NCBI RefSeq assembly: GCF_017875765.1
Contig: NZ_JAGGNA010000001.1
Coordinates: 62,001-126,000, forward strand
Direction of reading: 5' to 3'
Source of the DNA: Flavobacterium sp. CG_23.5
Lineage (GTDB): Bacteria > Bacteroidota > Bacteroidia > Flavobacteriales > Flavobacteriaceae
Length of the DNA stretch: 64,000 nt
Shown piece by piece: positions 44,300-52,157 of the stretch. The translations under genes were made by a program, and so were the position numbers. The notes under the pieces were generated by a model, which saw nothing but the letters and a program-made list of their open reading frames with translations, had not been told where the DNA came from and ran no database searches. Each line of letters opens with the position of its first letter. The first letter of the stretch is position 1.

Positions 44300-44679
44300 A
44301 ATAGTATTAATTTGAGTGTTAAAAATAAAATGCTATATTTTTTACCGGTCACTTCTTAATACTTTGGGAAGTTATAGGCTAGTGATAATCATAGAATTAA
44401 TACAAAATCAACTTTCGTATCAATTGTTAAGGTTTGGGGTATGTTGAAAAGGGGGAGTTTGACTATTAATAGGTAAATCAAATATAGTAAATTTTAATAA
44501 AAAATCATCTAATTTAATAGGTAAAGTATTGATAAACAGTGTTTTTTTTGTTTTAAAAATAAAACACTAGTGGAGAAAATAACAAGAAATTTGCACTTTA
44601 GTTTAGGTTTTAATATTTTTTACCACCAATTAAATGGCGTAAACTTTCCCGTGTATGGCAGTTAAATTTTGATCAAAAA
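44300..44679. other. Gene-free stretch upstream of the prolyl oligopeptidase
   Basis: This 380-bp AT-rich stretch should contain the oligopeptidase promoter. I see no convincing promoter, repeat or RNA structure apart from the terminator next to it at 44680. Confidence 0.5.
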
Positions 44680-44713
44680 AAATCCGTTCGAAAGTTTAAT
44701 TTCGAACGGATTT
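44680..44713 (-). terminator. Intrinsic terminator of the methionine gamma-lyase-like gene
   Basis: AAATCCGTTCGAAA (44680-44693) pairs perfectly with TTTCGAACGGATTT (44700-44713) around GTTTAA, and an A-run on the far side becomes a T-run on the minus strand. Confidence 0.9.
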
Positions 44714-44736
44714 CAGTAAATAAAAACTAAAAATAA

Positions 44737-45963
44737 TTATGCAGTCTGAGTAGCTTTAGATCTTAAAATCCCCAAATCCATCATGCAGGCGCGCATCATT
44801 TGATACGTTCTTTCGATATCGTTGTCCAAACCTATAGAAAACCGGATTAAACCATCCGTCAATCCCATCTCTATTTGTTCTTCCATAGGAATTTCGCTTG
44901 ATGTAGAAGTTCCAGGAGCACTAAACAACGTTTTATAAAACCCTAAACTAACAGCAAGATAGCCTAGATTTTTTGCCTGCATCAATTCCATTAATTCATT
45001 GGCTTTCTCCAAAGTTCCCACGTCCAAAGTCATCATTCCTCCAAAACCATATTCCGGATTAATCATCGTTTTATAAATTTCGTGACTTGGATGACTTTCT
45101 AAACCGGGATAAACTGTTTTTAGACCGTCTTTTTCAAAACGCTTAGCCAAATACATCGCATTATGACTGTGTTGTTTCATGCGGATGTGTAGTGTGCGCA
45201 AGTTTTTCATCACACTCGCTGAACGCAAACTATCCATTGTAGGTCCAAGTAACATGCTGGCACCACTATTCACATTTTTCAAACTATCAATGAATTCTTG
45301 TGAGGCACAAGTTACTCCACCCACAGTATCACTGCTTCCGTTGATGTATTTTGTCAAACTGTGAATCACAATATCAGCCCCTAATCTTGCAGGAGAAACG
45401 GATAATGGCGAAAAAGTATTGTCAACAACAAGCGTTAAATTATGTCTTTTTGCAATTTTGGACAAGCCTTCAATATCAGCTACTTCCAGTAAAGGATTGC
45501 TGACAGTTTCACAGTATAAAACTTTAGTGTCCCGAGTAATGGCAGTTTCAACAACGTCAAGTTTTGTAATATCTACAAATGTAGTTTTGATGCCTAATCT
45601 TGGAGTAAAATTCTTCAAGAAAGCGTACGTTCCACCATAAATTGTTCTGCTTGAAACAATGTGATCACCGGTTCCACATAATTGTAGAAGAGTAGGAGTG
45701 ATTGCTCCCATTCCTGAAGCCGAAACATTCGCCGTTTCCGTACCTTCCATCGCCGCCAAGGCTCTGTCCAAATATAAATTACTTGGTGAAGAATGACGCG
45801 AGTACAAATAGCAACCTTCCATATTGCCTTCAAAAGTATCGAACATGGTTTTTGCCGATAAAAAAGTATAGGTTGATGAATCAGAAATCGAGGGATTTAC
45901 ACCACCAAATTCGCCAAAGTACTGTAAATCCTGAATGTTGTCTGCGGGATTGAAATTTTTCAT
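44737..45963 (-). CDS. Cys/Met-metabolism PLP enzyme (methionine gamma-lyase-like)
   Basis: This 408-residue PLP enzyme belongs to the cystathionine gamma-synthase/gamma-lyase family. The cofactor Lys205 lies in HSLTKYINGSSDTVGG, Tyr109 in RTIYGGTY stacks on PLP, and YSRHSSPS (54-61) is the phosphate-binding region of the neighbouring subunit. Family members break or form C-S bonds of methionine, cystathionine or homocysteine; which one applies here is open. The divergent Lrp-type regulator 280 bp away suggests amino-acid-controlled catabolism, favouring a lyase. A structured element lies in its upstream region. Confidence 0.88.
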   Translation of the reverse strand: MKNFNPADNIQDLQYFGEFGGVNPSISDSSTYTFLSAKTMFDTFEGNMEGCYLYSRHSSPSNLYLDRALAAMEGTETANVSASGMGAITPTLLQLCGTGDHIVSSRTIYGGTYAFLKNFTPRLGIKTTFVDITKLDVVETAITRDTKVLYCETVSNPLLEVADIEGLSKIAKRHNLTLVVDNTFSPLSVSPARLGADIVIHSLTKYINGSSDTVGGVTCASQEFIDSLKNVNSGASMLLGPTMDSLRSASVMKNLRTLHIRMKQHSHNAMYLAKRFEKDGLKTVYPGLESHPSHEIYKTMINPEYGFGGMMTLDVGTLEKANELMELMQAKNLGYLAVSLGFYKTLFSAPGTSTSSEIPMEEQIEMGLTDGLIRFSIGLDNDIERTYQMMRACMMDLGILRSKATQTA

Positions 45964-45983
45964 AGTTGTTTTTTATTGTTATT

Positions 45984-46072
45984 CGAAGCTGTTCCTGCTA
46001 TTCGCTATATCTTTTATTTTTTAAAGAAAAAAGTAAAAGGATGCCGCTACTATCAGGGCTAGGGGATTTCGG
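45984..46072 (-). ncRNA. Structured intergenic element, possibly Flavo-1-like RNA
   Basis: On the minus strand this reads CCGAAATCCCCTAGCCCTGA, then TAGTAGCGGCATCC, a long U-rich/A-rich hairpin, then GATATAGCG and AGCAGGAACAGCTTCG. AGCCCTG near the start can pair with CAGGaacaGCT near the end, and the central arms (CCTTTTACTTTTTT and AAAAAATAAAAGAT) pair with small defects. I recall this block as recurrent in flavobacterial intergenic regions, and it resembles the Flavo-1 RNA motif; that identification is from memory. It sits between the lyase-like gene and lrp, oriented toward the former. Confidence 0.45.
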
Positions 46073-46242
46073 TCTTTATAAAATCTATTTCAAAATAAAA
46101 CCATTGTAGATTAATTATCAATAGTATTGTTTAATATTGGATTTTAAAACTATAAAATAGGATTAATGTTATTTAATTTTCTAAATTAGCTACTTAAATA
46201 GGATTTATATAGATTTTATTTCAATTCAAATATTTAATAAAA

Positions 46243-46701
46243 ATGACATTAGACGCCATCGATAAAAAACTGCTTTTTTTATTACAATCGGATAGTAAAA
46301 AAACAACTAAAGAACTTTCCTTAAAACTCAATCTCTCCGTTACTGCGGTTTATGAACGAATCAAAAAACTCGAAAGAGAAGGAATTATCGATAAATATGT
46401 AGTGTTAGTCAATCGTTCGAAAATCGAAAAAGGTTTTGTGGTTTTTTGCCATCTCAAATTAATACAGCATACCAAAGAGTTTCTTACCAAATTCGAAAGT
46501 GAAGTAGTAAAACTTAAAGAGGTCCTTGAATGCCATCATGTAAGTGGTGACTACGATTATATTCTGAAAATAGTGGTAAAAGATATGGAAGCCTATCGGG
46601 AATTTTTGGTTACCAAACTGACTACTTTGCAGCATATTGGAAGCACGCACAGTACCTTTATGATTAGCGAAGTAAAAAATACGACGATTGTTGATATATA
46701 G
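46243..46701 (+). CDS. Lrp/AsnC-family transcriptional regulator
   Basis: This 152-residue regulator has an N-terminal helix-turn-helix (LDAIDKKLLFLLQSDSKKTT, then LSLKLNLSVTAVYERIKKLE) and a C-terminal RAM domain (about 65-150, with HHVSGDYDYILKIVVKDMEAY) that binds amino acids and assembles the oligomer. It is divergent from the methionine gamma-lyase-like gene. Family members commonly control the adjacent amino-acid gene, so that enzyme is the likely target. Confidence 0.94.
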   Translation: MTLDAIDKKLLFLLQSDSKKTTKELSLKLNLSVTAVYERIKKLEREGIIDKYVVLVNRSKIEKGFVVFCHLKLIQHTKEFLTKFESEVVKLKEVLECHHVSGDYDYILKIVVKDMEAYREFLVTKLTTLQHIGSTHSTFMISEVKNTTIVDI

Positions 46702-46757
46702 GTATCGTTTGTTTTATAGCCATAAAATAATTAAATTTGAAATAAATCAGTTGTCCC

Positions 46758-47003
46758 ATGAATACTAAAGAAATTAGACAGAAGCTTATTGAGAATTTTG
46801 GAAAACTTATTCAAGACGATACAAAATTAGCGGTTCTTGAAGGGGTTTTTGATGCTATAAAAAATGAAGAAATAATTTCATTGATTCCAGAAAATCACTA
46901 TCAAAAAGTGGAAGAAGCTAGATTCGAATATCATTCTGGAATTAGTTCTGGAATTTCATGGGAAGAATTAGAAAAGCGATTGAATACTAAATATGGCTTT
47001 TAA
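46758..47003 (+). CDS. Putative antitoxin of a RelE/ParE-type pair
   Basis: This is an 81-residue acidic protein (MNTKEIRQKLIENFGKLIQD) with helical N- and C-terminal parts. The segment PENHYQKVEEARFEYHSGIS ending in WEELEKRLNTKYGF resembles the toxin-binding tail of addiction-module antitoxins. Its 3' end overlaps the toxin start by 11 bp, indicating translational coupling. No clear DNA-binding domain is seen, so autoregulation is uncertain. Confidence 0.78.
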   Translation: MNTKEIRQKLIENFGKLIQDDTKLAVLEGVFDAIKNEEIISLIPENHYQKVEEARFEYHSGISSGISWEELEKRLNTKYGF

Positions 47004-47283
47004 AATTGTTTTTTCAAGATTAGCGGAAAATGAAATGGAAGTAGCCATTGATTTTTATGAAAGTAGAAGAAAAGGATTAGGTAAGTATTTTTTTGGTTAC
47101 ATAAAAGGATATTTAAAAATAATAGAAGCGAACCCTAAATTATTTGCGATAAAAAAAGAGCCTTGCTTTAGAGAAATAGCGCTTAAAAAATTCCCTTTTG
47201 TAATCATCTATGAAGTATTTAAGAATGAAATTATTGTCTACTCTATTTTTCATACTTCTAGAAATCCTTCCAAAAAACCTTAA
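46993..47283 (+). CDS. RelE/ParE-type toxin
   Basis: This 96-residue basic protein has the ParE/RelE fold pattern: KIVFSRLAENEMEVAIDFYE, then RKGLGKYFFGYIKGYLKII and, at the end, CFREIALKKFPFVIIYEVF followed by VYSIFHTSRNP. The IFHTSRNP ending is typical of the ParE/YoeB-like branch in Bacteroidota. Such toxins act on gyrase (ParE) or ribosome-bound mRNA (RelE), and the target here cannot be decided. It overlaps the antitoxin gene by 11 bp. Confidence 0.85.
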   Translation: MAFKIVFSRLAENEMEVAIDFYESRRKGLGKYFFGYIKGYLKIIEANPKLFAIKKEPCFREIALKKFPFVIIYEVFKNEIIVYSIFHTSRNPSKKP

Positions 47284-47365
47284 ATCTTATTTTCACTAAA
47301 GTTTATAACTGCATTTTCGTAACAAAAAACCTTCTGAATTAAACTTTAAACAAAACTTAATTCCT

Positions 47366-47373
47366 TAATTTTG
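47366..47373 (+). promoter_or_regulatory. Probable -7 promoter element of lpdA
   Basis: TAATTTTG matches TAnnTTTG 38 bp before the lpdA ATG. The -33 region is weak (TTTA about 20 bp upstream). Confidence 0.45.
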
Positions 47374-47411
47374 TGCAACATTTTATAAAAACACAATAAA
47401 AAAAATATACT

Positions 47412-48815
47412 ATGAGTTCATTTGACGTAGTCATTATAGGTTCTGGACCAGGCGGATATGTAGCAGCAATTCGTTGTGCACAATTGGGTTTCAAAACAGC
47501 AATTATCGAAAAATATTCCGCTCTTGGTGGAACTTGCTTGAATGTAGGCTGTATTCCTTCAAAAGCATTACTTGCTTCTTCACATCATTACAGCGACATC
47601 GCTCATTTTGCAGATCATGGAATTGAAGTTTCGGGTGAAGTAAAAGTGAATCTGGAAAAAATGATTGCACGTAAACAAGCCGTTGTTGACCAAACAGTAG
47701 GTGGTGTAAAATTTTTGATGGATAAAAATAAGATTACCGTTCTCGAAGGATTGGGTTCTTTTGTTGATGCTACACATGTTGCTGTTGCAAAAGCAGACGG
47801 ATCTTCTGAAACTATCGAAGCTAAAAATATCATTATCGCCACAGGTTCTAAACCATCTTCTTTGCCATTTATCAAAATCGATAAAGAAAGAATCATCACT
47901 TCTACCGAAGCGCTGAAACTTCCTGAAGTGCCAAAACATTTGGTCATTATTGGTGGTGGAGTTATTGGAATTGAACTTGGACAAGTGTATTTACGTTTAG
48001 GAGCTCAGGTTTCTGTAGTTGAATACATGGACAGAATAATTCCAGGAATGGATGCATCGTTGTCTAAAGAATTGACTAAAGTATTGAAAAAACAAGGCAT
48101 GAAATTCTACGTTTCACATAAAGTGAAATCAGTAGAAAGAAATGGCGATATTGTTGCTGTTCAAGCCGAAAATGCAAAAGGCGAAACAATTACTCTTGAA
48201 GGGAATTATGCATTAGTTTCTGTAGGTCGTCGTCCTTACACGGATGGATTAAACGCTGATAAAGCAGGAGTGAAAATAACTGATAGAGGAATGGTTGAGG
48301 TAAACGATCATTTACAAACTAATATTCCTAATATCTATGCAATTGGTGATGTAGTTCGTGGAGCGATGCTTGCTCACAAAGCAGAAGAAGAAGGAACAAT
48401 GGTTGCCGAAATATTAGCAGGTCAAAAACCACATATCGATTATAACTTGATTCCTGGTGTTGTTTATACTTGGCCAGAAGTTGCTGCAGTGGGACAAACA
48501 GAAGAACAATTGAAGGCAGCTGGAATCGAATACAAATCTGGAAGTTTTCCTTTCAAAGCACTAGGTCGTGCAAGAGCAGGAGGAGATTTAGACGGGTTTG
48601 TAAAAATTCTTGCGGATGCAAAAACGGATGAAGTTTTAGGTGTTCACATGATTGGTGCTCGTTGTGCCGATTTAATCGCCGAAGCAGTAACTGCAATGGA
48701 ATTCAAAGCATCTGCCGAAGATATTTCTAGAATGTCTCATGCACATCCTACATTTGCGGAAGCAATAAAAGAAGCTGCATTAGCCGCTACTGATAATAGA
48801 GCGTTGCATGTGTAA
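47412..48815 (+). CDS. lpdA: Dihydrolipoyl dehydrogenase
   Basis: This 467-residue flavoenzyme (E3) reoxidises dihydrolipoamide in the pyruvate and 2-oxoglutarate dehydrogenase complexes and in the glycine cleavage system. The FAD motif GSGPGG is at 10-15, the redox disulfide is Cys42/Cys47 in GGTCLNVGCIPSKALL, the NAD-binding motif is GGGVIGIELG, and the C-terminal HAHPTFAEA supplies the catalytic His. Length and motifs are complete. It is a single gene with its own terminator. Confidence 0.97.
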   Translation: MSSFDVVIIGSGPGGYVAAIRCAQLGFKTAIIEKYSALGGTCLNVGCIPSKALLASSHHYSDIAHFADHGIEVSGEVKVNLEKMIARKQAVVDQTVGGVKFLMDKNKITVLEGLGSFVDATHVAVAKADGSSETIEAKNIIIATGSKPSSLPFIKIDKERIITSTEALKLPEVPKHLVIIGGGVIGIELGQVYLRLGAQVSVVEYMDRIIPGMDASLSKELTKVLKKQGMKFYVSHKVKSVERNGDIVAVQAENAKGETITLEGNYALVSVGRRPYTDGLNADKAGVKITDRGMVEVNDHLQTNIPNIYAIGDVVRGAMLAHKAEEEGTMVAEILAGQKPHIDYNLIPGVVYTWPEVAAVGQTEEQLKAAGIEYKSGSFPFKALGRARAGGDLDGFVKILADAKTDEVLGVHMIGARCADLIAEAVTAMEFKASAEDISRMSHAHPTFAEAIKEAALAATDNRALHV

Positions 48816-48845
48816 ATAGAAAACACAATTTTTTTTTATAATAAT

Positions 48846-48879
48846 AAACCCGTCTCGTTTTAATACGTGACGGGTTTTT
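48846..48879 (+). terminator. Terminator of lpdA
   Basis: AAACCCGTC (48846-48854) pairs with GACGGGTTT (48869-48877), extended inward by CG/CG, and is followed by T residues. It may also serve the convergent DoxX-like gene. Confidence 0.85.
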
Positions 48880-48896
48880 GTATTTATAAAGCCAAA

Positions 48897-49274
48897 TTAT
48901 TTAGCCACAAATAAACTTTTATAATTTCCCCAGTGGGTAAAGATTAAAAATATGTTTCCAAAAAACACAAATAATGCAATAGGTAAGTTCTGCGGTGTTA
49001 GGAAAAAATTGATCAATAATATATTTAAAGTAACCGGTAAAATTATAAGATTAGCCAGGGTTACATATCGACCGGTAATAAATGAAACTCCACAGAGAAA
49101 TTCGAGAGATTTTGCTAAAGGCAACAAATAGGTTGACGCCATTAAACCGACATTGAATGCTTTGAAGTTTCCGGTTGTTTCAGCCTCTGGTGTTAGATGT
49201 AAAAAAAAACTAATTGAGGTATAAAGAAAAAGGATTCCAAGTAATGATCGAACAACTATGATTGCAATTTTCAT
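48897..49274 (-). CDS. DoxX/DoxD-like membrane protein
   Basis: This 125-residue protein has four predicted membrane helices. The layout (MKIAIIVVRSLLGILFLYTS at the start, LLPLAKSLEFLCGVSFITGRY in the middle, then a helix pair ending GNYKSLFVAK) fits the DoxX family of small inner-membrane proteins. No catalytic residues are obvious and the function is not known. It is transcribed alone, convergent with lpdA and divergent from pabB. Confidence 0.78.
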   Translation of the reverse strand: MKIAIIVVRSLLGILFLYTSISFFLHLTPEAETTGNFKAFNVGLMASTYLLPLAKSLEFLCGVSFITGRYVTLANLIILPVTLNILLINFFLTPQNLPIALFVFFGNIFLIFTHWGNYKSLFVAK

Positions 49275-49550
49275 GATATATGGTTTTAAATTGGTTACAC
49301 ATTTAAAATATATTATTGAGATTTGGCACTTTCATTCTTTAAAAAATTCCCGTTTGCATATAACTGAATGTGGATTTAAATTTAATCCCAGTTTAGTGTA
49401 AAATTAAATAATTTTGTAGGCCTTAAATCGTTAAATTCAAATAGAATTAGACCGCTCAGACAATACTGATTCAAAAGGTTAAGAAATTAAAAATCAATCT
49501 ACTATAACAAATTTACAAAAAAATCAGTTAATTTTTACAGTAATCTCTTA

Positions 49551-49578
49551 TTGAAGGAAATATTTTATTGTAATTTTG
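49551..49578 (+). promoter_or_regulatory. Promoter of pabB
   Basis: TTG (49551-49553), 17 bases, then TAATTTTG (49571-49578) fits the Bacteroidota consensus. It places the transcript start about 15 bp before the TTG start codon at 49600 and supports that start. The rest of the 325-bp gap (49275-49599) holds nothing I recognise. Confidence 0.65.
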
Positions 49579-49599
49579 AATTTTAAAGAAAAATAATTT

Positions 49600-50886
49600 T
49601 TGAGAACTTCTATTCACAAGCAAATTTCGGATCCAAAGGCGTTCAAACAGCAACTTTTATTTTGGGGACAACAATTCCGTGAAGTCATTTTTATGGATAG
49701 CAATTCTTATCCGCAACAGTATTCCAGTTATGATTGTATTCTTGCCGTAGATGCTTTCACCGCTATAAAAACAGATTATCACAACGCTTTCGAAGATTTA
49801 AATCAATATCAGCAAATTACTAAAGATTGGCTTTTTGGCTATTTGTCGTATGATTTAAAAAACGATGTGGAACATTTGAAATCTAATAATCTTGATGGTT
49901 TGGATTTTCCCGATTTATTTTTTTTTCAACCTAAAAAAATATTTTTATTGAAGGGAAATCAACTCGAAATTCAATATCTCAAAATGTGTGATGAAGAAGT
50001 GGAAGAAGACTTTGAGGAAATGGTCGAGAGTCAAAAGTCGAAAGTTGAAATTGAAGAGAAAATAACAATCCGGCAACGAATTTCAAGAGAAAATTATCTT
50101 GAAAAAGCGGCAAAAATATTGGAACACATTCATCAAGGCGACATTTATGAAGCTAATTTTTGTATGGAGTTTTTTGCCGAAAATGCAACTATCAATCCAT
50201 TAGAAAAATTTGTAAAACTCAACGAAATTTCTCAGCCTCCGTTTGCCATTTATTTTAAGAACAACAAGCATTTTTTACTATCAGCTTCACCGGAACGGTA
50301 TTTAAGGAAAGAGGGAGATGTATTAATTTCGCAACCTATTAAAGGGACGACCAAGAGATTTTTGGATGCAATTGAAGATGAAAAATCAAGAAATAAATTG
50401 GCTTTAGACCCAAAAGAACGTGCCGAAAATATCATGATTACTGATTTAGTTCGGAATGATTTGTCCCGAACGGCTCAAAAAGGTTCTGTTGAAGTCACTG
50501 AATTATGTGTCATCTATTCTTTTATGCAAGTGCACCAAATGATTTCTACGATTACTTCAAAATTAGATAGTCAATACTCCGCTGTTGACGCTATAAGAAC
50601 TACTTTTCCTATGGGAAGTATGACTGGAGCACCAAAAATTTCGGCACTGAAAATTATTGAAGAACTAGAAGAAACAAAACGCGGTTTGTATAGTGGAGCC
50701 GTAGGTTATTTTACACCAAATTGCGACTTTGATTTCAACGTGGTGATCCGAAGTATTTTGTACAATGAGGAAAATAAATACGTTTCGTTTTCAGTAGGAA
50801 GTGCCATAACTTCACAATCTATTCCGGAAAAGGAATATGAGGAATGTTTGCTCAAGGCAAAAGCGATGTTTGCTGTTTTACAGTGA
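49600..50886 (+). CDS. pabB: Aminodeoxychorismate synthase component I
   Basis: This 428-residue chorismate-binding enzyme makes aminodeoxychorismate for folate synthesis. PIKGT at 246-250 contains Lys248, the residue that distinguishes PabB from TrpE (PIAGT). ITDLVRNDLSR and GSMTGAPKISALKIIEELE are the other chorismate- and magnesium-binding motifs. Translation seems to start at a TTG, since the next in-frame Met is residue 32 and would remove conserved sequence, and a promoter lies just upstream. The glutamine amidotransferase partner is not in view. Confidence 0.92.
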   Translation: MRTSIHKQISDPKAFKQQLLFWGQQFREVIFMDSNSYPQQYSSYDCILAVDAFTAIKTDYHNAFEDLNQYQQITKDWLFGYLSYDLKNDVEHLKSNNLDGLDFPDLFFFQPKKIFLLKGNQLEIQYLKMCDEEVEEDFEEMVESQKSKVEIEEKITIRQRISRENYLEKAAKILEHIHQGDIYEANFCMEFFAENATINPLEKFVKLNEISQPPFAIYFKNNKHFLLSASPERYLRKEGDVLISQPIKGTTKRFLDAIEDEKSRNKLALDPKERAENIMITDLVRNDLSRTAQKGSVEVTELCVIYSFMQVHQMISTITSKLDSQYSAVDAIRTTFPMGSMTGAPKISALKIIEELEETKRGLYSGAVGYFTPNCDFDFNVVIRSILYNEENKYVSFSVGSAITSQSIPEKEYEECLLKAKAMFAVLQ

Positions 50887-50898
50887 TCTTAAATTTTA

Positions 50899-50959
50899 TG
50901 TAATTTCAAAATTGAAGTCGTGTAATTTCAAAATTAAAGTATTGTATATTCGAAATTAA
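50899..50959. repeat. Three 22-bp iterons upstream of the DUF4143-type ATPase gene
   Basis: TGTAATTTCAAAATTGAAGT at 50899-50918 and TGTAATTTCAAAATTAAAGT at 50921-50940 are followed by a weaker copy (TGTATATTCGAAATTAA) at 50943. The starts are exactly 22 bp apart. They occupy the whole space between pabB and the ATPase start, suggesting an operator. Confidence 0.7.
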
Positions 50960-50989
50960 TTAATATATTTGCCTTATAAACAATACGTT

Positions 50990-52144
50990 ATGACTGTCGA
51001 TAGAGCGATTGTAAAACAAATGCTTTTTTTCAAGGATAAGTATCCAATACTTGCCTTAACTGGTCCAAGACAATCCGGAAAAACAACGCTGTTAAAAGAA
51101 GTTTTTCCCGACTATACTTATTTGAGTTTAGAGAATCCCGATTTGAGAGCATTCGCAGAAAATGATCCCAATGGTTTCTTCGAAAAATATTCGAAATATT
51201 GCATTTTTGATGAAGTACAAAGAGTTCCTCAACTGTTTTCTTATTTACAGAACATTGTAGATGATAGTAAAATAATGGGGCAATTTATTTTATCAGGCTC
51301 ACAGAATTTTCATTTGATCAACAATATCGCACAAAGTTTAGCCGGAAGAGTGGCACTTTTTAAATTATTACCTTTCGATTTTAATGAAATGAAATCGGCT
51401 AATTTGCTTTCAAATGATTACATAAAAGCCATGATCAAAGGATTTTATCCCGCTATTTATGACAGGGATATCCCAGCAGGTTCTTTTTATAGCAATTATA
51501 TTCAAACCTATGTAGAGCGTGATATTACCGAACTTATAAATATTAGGGATATTAGGACTTTCAGGACTTTTTTGAGTTTATGCGCATCCCGTGCGGGTCA
51601 ATTATTGAACTTAAATTCATTGGCTAATGATTGCGGTATTACCCAACCTACTGCCAAAGCTTGGATTTCGGTTTTAGAAAGCAGTTACATCCTGTTTTTA
51701 CTGCAACCTCATCATAAAAATTATGACAAACGGGTAATCAAAAGTCCAAAACTCTATTTTTATGACACAGGATTGCTTTGTCATTTATTGAAGATAAAAG
51801 ATGAAAATCAAGTTAAATTCAATTCATACATAGGACATCTGTTTGAAAACATGATAGTTTCTGAATATGTGAAGCAAAATTATCATCAGAATTTAATGAA
51901 GGAATTTTGGTTTTGGCGCGATTCAGCCGGTCATGAAGTCGATTTGATTTCGCAGGACGATGATTTGCTGGATGTAATCGAAATTAAGGCTACGGCAACA
52001 GTGTCTCAGGATTTATTTAAGGGATTGCTTTATTTTGAGAATCTCGCCAAGGATAATGTGAGGGGCAAAACGTTGGTTTACGCAGGATTGGATAATCAAA
52101 AACGTACCATTGCCAATGTTATTTCTTGGTATGATTTAAAATAA
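50990..52144 (+). CDS. AAA-family ATPase with DUF4143 C-terminus
   Basis: From the ATG at 50990 (MTVDRAIVKQMLFFKDKYPI) this has 384 residues; a TTG 21 bp earlier is also open. The N-terminal AAA_14 ATPase has Walker A GPRQSGKT (25-32), Walker B CIFDEVQ and the sensor-like FILSGSQNF. The C-terminal half is DUF4143 (LNSLANDCGITQPTAKAWIS winged-helix-like, then DSAGHEVDLI and DVIEIKAT). The VDLI...EIKAT pair has the layout of a PD-(D/E)XK nuclease core. The biological role of this family is unknown. It separates pabB from tilS and is preceded by three 22-bp iterons. Confidence 0.9.
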   Translation: MTVDRAIVKQMLFFKDKYPILALTGPRQSGKTTLLKEVFPDYTYLSLENPDLRAFAENDPNGFFEKYSKYCIFDEVQRVPQLFSYLQNIVDDSKIMGQFILSGSQNFHLINNIAQSLAGRVALFKLLPFDFNEMKSANLLSNDYIKAMIKGFYPAIYDRDIPAGSFYSNYIQTYVERDITELINIRDIRTFRTFLSLCASRAGQLLNLNSLANDCGITQPTAKAWISVLESSYILFLLQPHHKNYDKRVIKSPKLYFYDTGLLCHLLKIKDENQVKFNSYIGHLFENMIVSEYVKQNYHQNLMKEFWFWRDSAGHEVDLISQDDDLLDVIEIKATATVSQDLFKGLLYFENLAKDNVRGKTLVYAGLDNQKRTIANVISWYDLK

Positions 52145-52157
52145 CTAAATTTGAAAA

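Noticed and set aside
45964-46242. SAM riboswitch upstream of the methionine gamma-lyase-like gene
   Set aside because: The structured element there does not show a SAM-I or SAM-II layout and resembles a dispersed flavobacterial motif instead.
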